Source of the DNA: Actinomycetes bacterium
Lineage (GTDB): Bacteria; Actinomycetota; Actinomycetes; Actinomycetales; Cellulomonadaceae
Assembly (NCBI GenBank): GCA_021793115.1
Contig: JAJYTJ010000213.1
Coordinates: 1-5,413, forward strand
Length of the DNA stretch: 5,413 nucleotides
Direction of reading: 5' to 3'
Below, piece by piece: positions 1-3,636 of the stretch. Made by a program: the position numbers and the translations under genes. Position 1 is the stretch's first letter. Every line of letters begins with the position of its first letter. Below the pieces are notes generated by a model, which saw nothing but the letters and a program-made list of their open reading frames with translations, was not told the origin of the DNA and ran no database searches.

Positions 1-9
1 CAGGCGGCA

Positions 10-43
10 GGGGGCAGGGGACAGGGGACAGGGGCCAGGGGGG
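10..43 (+). repeat. G-run heptamer array, candidate G-quadruplex
   Basis: Five runs of four to six G (positions 10-14, 17-20, 24-27, 31-34 and 38-43) are separated by loops of only two or three bases (CA, ACA, ACA, CCA), so the core is a 7-base unit close to ACAGGGG repeated in tandem. The unit length is not a multiple of three and no convincing gene covers it, so it is probably non-coding. Four-G runs with such short loops fit the classical intramolecular G-quadruplex pattern on the + strand, which is the non-template strand for the gene starting at 128. Formation and function are inference; the runs are plain in the sequence. Confidence 0.75.
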
Positions 44-115
44 CGCCAGCCACGGACGGGGTGCGCACGAGGAGCCGGGCGGGCTGCCGGTGCGAGACGG
101 GTGGGACGTTCGGAC

Positions 116-127
116 TAACCTGCGGCG
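116..127 (+). promoter_or_regulatory. Candidate -10 element for a leaderless menF transcript
   Basis: TAACCT at 116-121 matches the actinobacterial housekeeping -10 pattern TAnnnT. It is followed by six bases and then the GTG start codon at 128, so the expected transcription start falls on or next to the G of the start codon. No purine-rich Shine-Dalgarno sequence precedes GTG (the bases just before are gcggcg), which agrees with a leaderless mRNA, a common arrangement in actinobacteria. A good -35 hexamer is not visible at 17-18 bases upstream (cgagac or gcgaga), so the call rests on the -10 and its spacing. Confidence 0.55.
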
Positions 128-1462
128 GTGACTTCGATGGCCGCCGCGGCACCGGCCGCGGCTCCGCTCGTCGTGCGCACCGTGCCCCTGGACCGCCTGC
201 CGGGCGCGCGCACCGGCGAGGGCGACGAGCCCGACGCCCGCGACCTGCTCGACCTGCTGCCCGCCGACGCGCCCCTGGCCTGGGTGCGACGCGGCGACGG
301 CCTCGTCGCCTGGGGCGAGGCCGTGCGGATCGAGACGAGCGGCCCCGAGCGGTTCGCACGCGCCGACGAGGCGTGGCGACGGATCGTCGAGCACGCCGTG
401 GTGCGCGACGAGGTGCGGCTGCCCGGCACCGGACCCGTGGCGTTCGGCTCGTTCTCGTTCGACGACGAGTCAGCGGCGGGCGGTGTGCTCGTCGTGCCGC
501 GCGTCGTCGTCGGGCGCCGCGCCGGCCGCGCCTGGCTCACCACGCTGACCCCGGCGGGCGGCCTCGGCGCGCCGCCCGACGCGGCCGCGCTGCGCCTGGC
601 CGACCCACCCACCGGCCCCGGCGACGTGCGGCAGGCCGACGGCGCGCTGACCCCGGAGCGCTGGGGCGTGGCCGTGAGCGACGCGGTGGCGCGGATCCGG
701 CGGGGCGACGTGGACAAGGTCGTGCTCGCGCGCGACGTCACGGTGACCGGCGAGCGGCCCGTCGACCCCCGCTGGGTGGCCCGGCGGCTGGCCGACCGGT
801 ACGCGGCCACCTGGACGTTCGTCGTCGACGGCCTGGTGGGCGCCACGCCCGAGCTGCTGGTGCGCTCGCAGAAGGGGCTGGTGACCTCGCGCGTGCTCGC
901 GGGGACCATCCGCCGCACGGGGAACGACGAGGCCGACATGGCGCGCGCCGGCATCCTCGCCCACTCGTCGAAGGACCTCGAGGAGCACGAGTACGCCGTG
1001 GCGTCGGTCGCCGCCGCGCTCACGCCCTTCTGCTCGTCGACGAACGTGCCGGACGTGCCCTTCGTGCTACCGCTGCCCAACGTGCTGCACCTGGCGTCCG
1101 ACGTCACGGGCGTGCTGGGGCCCGACGAGCCCCGCCCCTCGTCGCTGGCGCTGGCGGCCGCGCTGCACCCCTCGGCCGCCGTGTGCGGGACGCCGACCGC
1201 CGCCGCGCGCGACGTCATCCGCGCGGTCGAGCACATGGACCGCGACCGGTACGCGGGCCCCGTGGGCTGGCTCGGCGCCGACGGCGACGGCGAGTGGGGC
1301 ATCGGCCTGCGGTCCGGGCGCGTGTCCGGCGACGACCCGCGGACGGTGCGCCTCTTCGCCGGGTGCGGCGTGGTGGCCGCGTCCGAGGCGGCCGCCGAGC
1401 TGGCGGAGTCGGAGGCCAAGCTCGAGCCCATGCGCTGGGCGCTCGGGGTCCCGACGCGCTGA
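128..1462 (+). CDS. menF: Isochorismate synthase (MenF/EntC family)
   Basis: This 444-residue protein is predicted to isomerise chorismate to isochorismate in the cytoplasm, the first committed step of menaquinone synthesis. It belongs to the Mg-dependent chorismate-utilising enzyme family and is of normal length. The conserved C-terminal half carries KVVLARDV (Lys197, expected general base), GATPELL (Glu242, expected general acid), LAGTIRRT near 257-264, SSKDLEEHEY (Glu286, expected Mg ligand), HPSAAVCGTP (347-356), GDGEWGIGLRSGRV (386-399), GCGVVAAS (412-419) and a final E-x-x-E-x-x-x-K set (Glu424, Glu427, Lys431). The first 170 residues are variable and Ala/Pro/Arg-rich, as usual. The GTG start at 128 is preferred because a -10 element lies exactly where a leaderless mRNA needs it; ATG at 137 is the alternative and has no Shine-Dalgarno sequence either. 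A role in menaquinone rather than siderophore synthesis is inferred from menD lying about 2 kb away. Salicylate synthase is less likely, but sequence motifs alone do not exclude it. Confidence 0.93.
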   Translation: MTSMAAAAPAAAPLVVRTVPLDRLPGARTGEGDEPDARDLLDLLPADAPLAWVRRGDGLVAWGEAVRIETSGPERFARADEAWRRIVEHAVVRDEVRLPGTGPVAFGSFSFDDESAAGGVLVVPRVVVGRRAGRAWLTTLTPAGGLGAPPDAAALRLADPPTGPGDVRQADGALTPERWGVAVSDAVARIRRGDVDKVVLARDVTVTGERPVDPRWVARRLADRYAATWTFVVDGLVGATPELLVRSQKGLVTSRVLAGTIRRTGNDEADMARAGILAHSSKDLEEHEYAVASVAAALTPFCSSTNVPDVPFVLPLPNVLHLASDVTGVLGPDEPRPSSLALAAALHPSAAVCGTPTAAARDVIRAVEHMDRDRYAGPVGWLGADGDGEWGIGLRSGRVSGDDPRTVRLFAGCGVVAASEAAAELAESEAKLEPMRWALGVPTR

Positions 1463-1464
1463 CG

Positions 1465-1501
1465 ACGACGGGCGGCCACCGGCTCGGTGACCGCCCGTCG
1501 T
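1465..1501. terminator. Two-way hairpin between convergent genes
   Basis: The arms 1465-1481 and 1485-1501 are inverted repeats of 17 bases around a three-base loop (GCT), with a single imperfection at 1476/1490. Read as + strand RNA this is a C-A mismatch; read as - strand RNA it becomes a G-U wobble, so the stem is continuous in the protease direction. It starts three bases after the menF stop codon and lies 33 bases beyond the protease stop, so it is placed to end both convergent transcripts. There is no U-tract on either side, which is usual for high-GC actinobacterial terminators but leaves the efficiency open. Confidence 0.75.
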
Positions 1502-1527
1502 GCGCCGCGTCCTGCTCGGTGCGGCGC
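1502..1527 (-). terminator. Secondary hairpin downstream of the protease gene
   Basis: GCGCCGC (1502-1508) and GCGGCGC (1521-1527) form a perfect 7-base-pair all-GC stem with a 12-base loop. In the protease transcript it lies six bases past the stop codon and directly abuts the longer hairpin at 1465-1501, giving two stems in tandem. It may assist termination or protect the 3' end. Stems this short arise by chance fairly often in such GC-rich DNA, so confidence is moderate. Confidence 0.4.
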
Positions 1528-1533
1528 GGTGCT

Positions 1534-3525
1534 TCAGCCCTGCGAGCTGCTGCCCGGCGTGCTGCTGCTGCCCTGGCCCCGCTGCTGCTGCAGCCACTGC
1601 CACAGCTCCTGCGGCGTCATGTTCTGCAGGTTGCCCGGCATGGTGCCGCTGCTGCCGCCCTGGGTGCTCGGCGCGCCCTGCGGGTTCTGCGCGCTCGTGT
1701 CGGCCTTGGTGGCGAGCGTGACGCCCACCGAGAGCGACTTTCCGTTGCGGACGAGCACGAGGGTCGCCTTCTGGCCGGAGGACATCGCCCGGACGTACGC
1801 GGCGAGCGAGTCGGAGCTGCCGACCGGTTGGCCGTCGATCGCCACCACCACGTCGCCCACCTGCAGGCCGGCGGCGGACGCCGGCGAGCTGGCCTCGACC
1901 GACATGACCTGCGCGCCGCGGCGCGTGACACCGTCCGCCGTGGCCTGGCCGTCCTGCAGCGTGACGCCGAGGTAGGCGTGCTGCGCCGACCCGTGCGCGA
2001 TGATCTGGCCGGCGATGTTCTTGACGAGCTGGACCGGGATGGCGAAGCCCAGGCCGATCGACCCGGAGCTGCCCGACGTCGTCGCGATCGACGACGTGAT
2101 GCCGATGACCTGGCCCTTGGCGTTGAACAACGGGCCGCCCGAGTTGCCGGGGTTGATGGCGGCGTCGATCTGGATCGCGTTGGTCACGGGCCCCTGCGCG
2201 CCGTTCGTCGACTGCGGCGACACCGGCCGGTTCACGGCGGAGACGATGCCCGTGGTCACCGTGTTCGCGAGGCCGAGCGGGTTGCCGACGGCCATCACGG
2301 GGTCGCCCACCTTGACACCGCTCGAGCTGCCGAACTGCGCCACCGTGAGGTCGGACGGCGGGTTCTTGAGCGTGACCACGGCCAGGTCGGTGCTGGGGTC
2401 GGTGCCGGCGATCGTCGCGTCGTACAGCCGGCCGTCGGACAGCGTCACCTGGACGGTCTTGCCCTGCAGGCCGTCGACCACGTGGTTGTTCGTCACGACG
2501 TGGCCCTTGTTGTCCACGATGACGCCCGAGCCGAGCGCCTCGCCCGTGCTCGTCTTGACGTCGATCGCGACGACCGAGCCCTGGACGGCGGCCGCGACGG
2601 CCGGCCAGTTCGGGTTCGCCACGGTCGAACCCGCCACCGGCACGGCGCCGGAGCTGCCCTGCCCGATGGTGGCGATCGACGCCGACTGCGGGCCGCCCTG
2701 GGACGCCGTCGCCGAGCCTCGCCAGGGGTGCGTCGCGACGAGGACCGCGGCCGCGGCCAGGAGCACCACGACGACGAGCGTGGCGACGACGGGCAGCCAC
2801 GGACGCCGCGTGCGGGGGCCGTGGGCGCCGCCGGGGACCGGTGCGGCCGCGCCCGGCGTGCCGGTGGGCTGCGGTCCGGACGCCTGGGGGCCGGGGGCCT
2901 GGGCACCCGGGCCACCCGGCGCGGCGTACGGCTGCTGGCCGGCGTACGGCTGACCGGCGTACGGCTGCTGGCCGGCGTACGGCTGGCCGGCGTACGGGTG
3001 CTGCGGGGCGGCGTACGGCGCGCCGTACTGCTGCGAGCCGCCGATGGGACGCGCGTAGCCGTACGGTGCCGCCGGCGGGTACCCGGGCTGGGGCGCCGAG
3101 GCGGCGGGGCCCGCGTAGGGCTGCCCGGCATAGGGCGGCTGGTAGCCCGCGGCGGGGTAGGCGGGAGCGGCGGGAGCGACCGGCGCCGCCGGAGCACCCC
3201 CCGCGGGTGCGGCGACGGGCGCCTCCGGCGCGGCGACCGGTGCGGCCGGCGACAACGGGGCGGTGTCGTCCATGGGCAGCGGCTGGGTGTCGCCCGCGGC
3301 AGGGGTCCCGGCGATCGGCTGGGTGTCGCCCGCGGCAGGGGTCCCGGCGATCGGCTGGGTGTCACCCGCCGCAGGGGTCCCGGCGATCGGCTGGGTGTCA
3401 CCCGCCGCAGGGGTCCGGGCCTCGTCGGGCGCGCCCGCGCGGGACGCCACCGCCTGCTCGGCGGAGCGGGCCTCGTCGGGCTCCGGGGCCTCGTCGGACC
3501 GGCGCTCTTCGGGGGTCGTGGTCAT
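1534..3525 (-). CDS. htrA: Membrane-anchored HtrA/DegP-like serine protease with PDZ domain
   Basis: This 663-residue protein is a predicted S1C (HtrA/DegP-type) protease that degrades or processes damaged proteins outside the cytoplasmic membrane. Layout: acidic N-terminus (1-37); four copies of a 12-residue repeat containing DTQP[I/L] (about 38-82); an Ala/Pro/Gly/Tyr/Gln-rich stretch with PYAGQ repeats (about 83-235); basic RTRR (238-241) and one membrane helix (about 244-265); trypsin-like domain (about 300-500); PDZ domain (about 515-605); Gln/Ser/Gly-rich tail containing MTPQELWQWLQQQ. The triad is intact: His348 (TNNHVV), Asp380 (STDLAVV), Ser462 (NPGNSGGPL). The basic residues before the helix predict a cytoplasmic N-terminus and an exported protease. 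ATG at 3525 is chosen because AAGGAGG lies five bases upstream; in-frame starts at 3549 and 3573 lack such a site. It is co-directional with menD, 93 bases downstream. The substrate is unknown, and actinobacteria often carry several paralogues, so the symbol is family-level. Confidence 0.95.
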   Translation of the reverse strand: MTTTPEERRSDEAPEPDEARSAEQAVASRAGAPDEARTPAAGDTQPIAGTPAAGDTQPIAGTPAAGDTQPIAGTPAAGDTQPLPMDDTAPLSPAAPVAAPEAPVAAPAGGAPAAPVAPAAPAYPAAGYQPPYAGQPYAGPAASAPQPGYPPAAPYGYARPIGGSQQYGAPYAAPQHPYAGQPYAGQQPYAGQPYAGQQPYAAPGGPGAQAPGPQASGPQPTGTPGAAAPVPGGAHGPRTRRPWLPVVATLVVVVLLAAAAVLVATHPWRGSATASQGGPQSASIATIGQGSSGAVPVAGSTVANPNWPAVAAAVQGSVVAIDVKTSTGEALGSGVIVDNKGHVVTNNHVVDGLQGKTVQVTLSDGRLYDATIAGTDPSTDLAVVTLKNPPSDLTVAQFGSSSGVKVGDPVMAVGNPLGLANTVTTGIVSAVNRPVSPQSTNGAQGPVTNAIQIDAAINPGNSGGPLFNAKGQVIGITSSIATTSGSSGSIGLGFAIPVQLVKNIAGQIIAHGSAQHAYLGVTLQDGQATADGVTRRGAQVMSVEASSPASAAGLQVGDVVVAIDGQPVGSSDSLAAYVRAMSSGQKATLVLVRNGKSLSVGVTLATKADTSAQNPQGAPSTQGGSSGTMPGNLQNMTPQELWQWLQQQRGQGSSSTPGSSSQG
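2932..2997 (-). repeat. 33-bp tandem duplication encoding PYAGQPYAGQQ twice
   Basis: Two adjacent 33-base units (2932-2964 and 2965-2997) differ at a single position (2953 A versus 2986 G), which only switches a Gly codon between GGT and GGC. Each encodes the 11 residues PYAGQPYAGQQ (protease residues 177-198). Related single PYAG units occur around residues 131-139. The unit is in frame, so copy-number change lengthens or shortens the disordered Pro/Tyr/Gln-rich region without breaking the gene. Confidence 0.9.
3280..3416 (-). repeat. 36-bp tandem repeat, 3.8 copies, in the protease N-terminus
   Basis: Units lie at 3280-3315, 3316-3351, 3352-3387 and a partial 29-base copy at 3388-3416. The first two are identical to each other, and the last two match each other over their shared length. 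The pairs differ at only two positions, both synonymous (Ala GCC/GCG and Gly GGC/GGT on the coding strand). Each unit encodes 12 residues containing TPAAGDTQP[I/L]. Near-identity at the DNA level indicates recent duplication, probably by slippage or unequal recombination; the 2+2 pattern suggests two-step growth. Confidence 0.92.
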
Positions 3526-3530
3526 GAACT

Positions 3531-3537
3531 CCTCCTT
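3531..3537 (-). promoter_or_regulatory. Strong ribosome binding site deciding the protease start
   Basis: On the - strand AAGGAGG is followed by AGTTC and then ATG at 3525. The near-perfect Shine-Dalgarno sequence at a five-base spacing fixes the protease start, and contrasts with the isochorismate synthase gene, which has none. Confidence 0.9.
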
Positions 3538-3544
3538 CGTCCCC

Positions 3545-3562
3545 GCCATGAAACGACATGGC
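3545..3562. promoter_or_regulatory. GCCATG-N6-CATGGC inverted repeat before the protease ribosome binding site
   Basis: GCCATG (3545-3550) and CATGGC (3557-3562) form a perfect 6-base inverted repeat around AAACGA. It ends seven bases upstream of the Shine-Dalgarno sequence of the protease gene. It could be an operator for a dimeric regulator or a short RNA stem in the 5' leader. The relative AT-richness of its centre in this GC-rich DNA is mildly in favour of a site. No regulator family can be named. The 93-base spacer shows no convincing -35/-10 pair, so a promoter here is possible but not shown. Confidence 0.4.
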
Positions 3563-3593
3563 ACTGGGGGCACGCTCGAACGTTCCTGGGAAT

Positions 3594-3606
3594 CGGCTAG
3601 GAGCCG
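3594..3606 (-). other. Small hairpin in the menD-protease spacer
   Basis: CGGCT and AGCCG form a 5-base-pair stem around a three-base loop, two bases downstream of the longer hairpin at 3609-3636 when read in the menD direction. Together they give two consecutive stems after menD, which could slow or stop transcription or mark an RNA processing point. It is short and could be chance. Confidence 0.25.
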
Positions 3607-3608
3607 CT

Positions 3609-3636
3609 GGTGCCGCGCTCAGCTCAGCGCGGCACC
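3609..3636 (-). terminator. Hairpin overlapping the menD stop codon
   Basis: The arms 3609-3619 and 3626-3636 form a perfect 11-base-pair inverted repeat with a six-base loop. The menD stop codon (3619-3621) sits at the loop edge, so the upstream arm is made of the last menD codons. No U-tract follows. It may be a terminator or attenuator that lowers readthrough into the protease gene 93 bases away, or a 3' stabilising stem if the two genes share an mRNA; the sequence does not decide between these. Confidence 0.5.

Noticed and set aside
1067..2800. 577-codon open frame on the - strand overlapping the menF 3' end and the protease
   Set aside because: It is in another frame of the protease and antisense to menF. 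The real frames carry intact family motifs, while this one gives Arg/Gly/His-rich sequence without any.
2886..2912. G-runs in the Pro/Gly-rich part of the protease gene as a second G-quadruplex
   Set aside because: The runs follow from Pro and Gly codons on the coding strand and are irregular in length and spacing, so they need no explanation beyond the protein sequence.
2000..2953. 317-codon + strand open frame antisense to the protease domain
   Set aside because: It mirrors the protease codons and has no recognisable domain or ribosome binding site; it is a typical antisense shadow in GC-rich coding DNA.
3280..3416. 36-bp repeats as a CRISPR array
   Set aside because: The units are directly contiguous with no spacers and sit in frame within the protease gene.
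3578..3585. GAACGTTC as a possible LexA (SOS) box
   Set aside because: The actinobacterial SOS box needs GAAC and GTTC separated by four bases; here they are directly adjacent, so the site does not fit.
3552..3588. GGAAC ... CGTT on the - strand as an ECF sigma factor (SigE-type) promoter for the protease
   Set aside because: The two elements are 26 bases apart, whereas this promoter class needs about 16-18.
61..3600. A very long open frame (1179 codons) on the + strand spanning most of the window
   Set aside because: It lies out of frame with the isochorismate synthase and antisense to the protease, with Arg/Ala/Gly-rich low-complexity translation and no motifs. Stop codons are rare in every frame at this G+C content, so it is a shadow.
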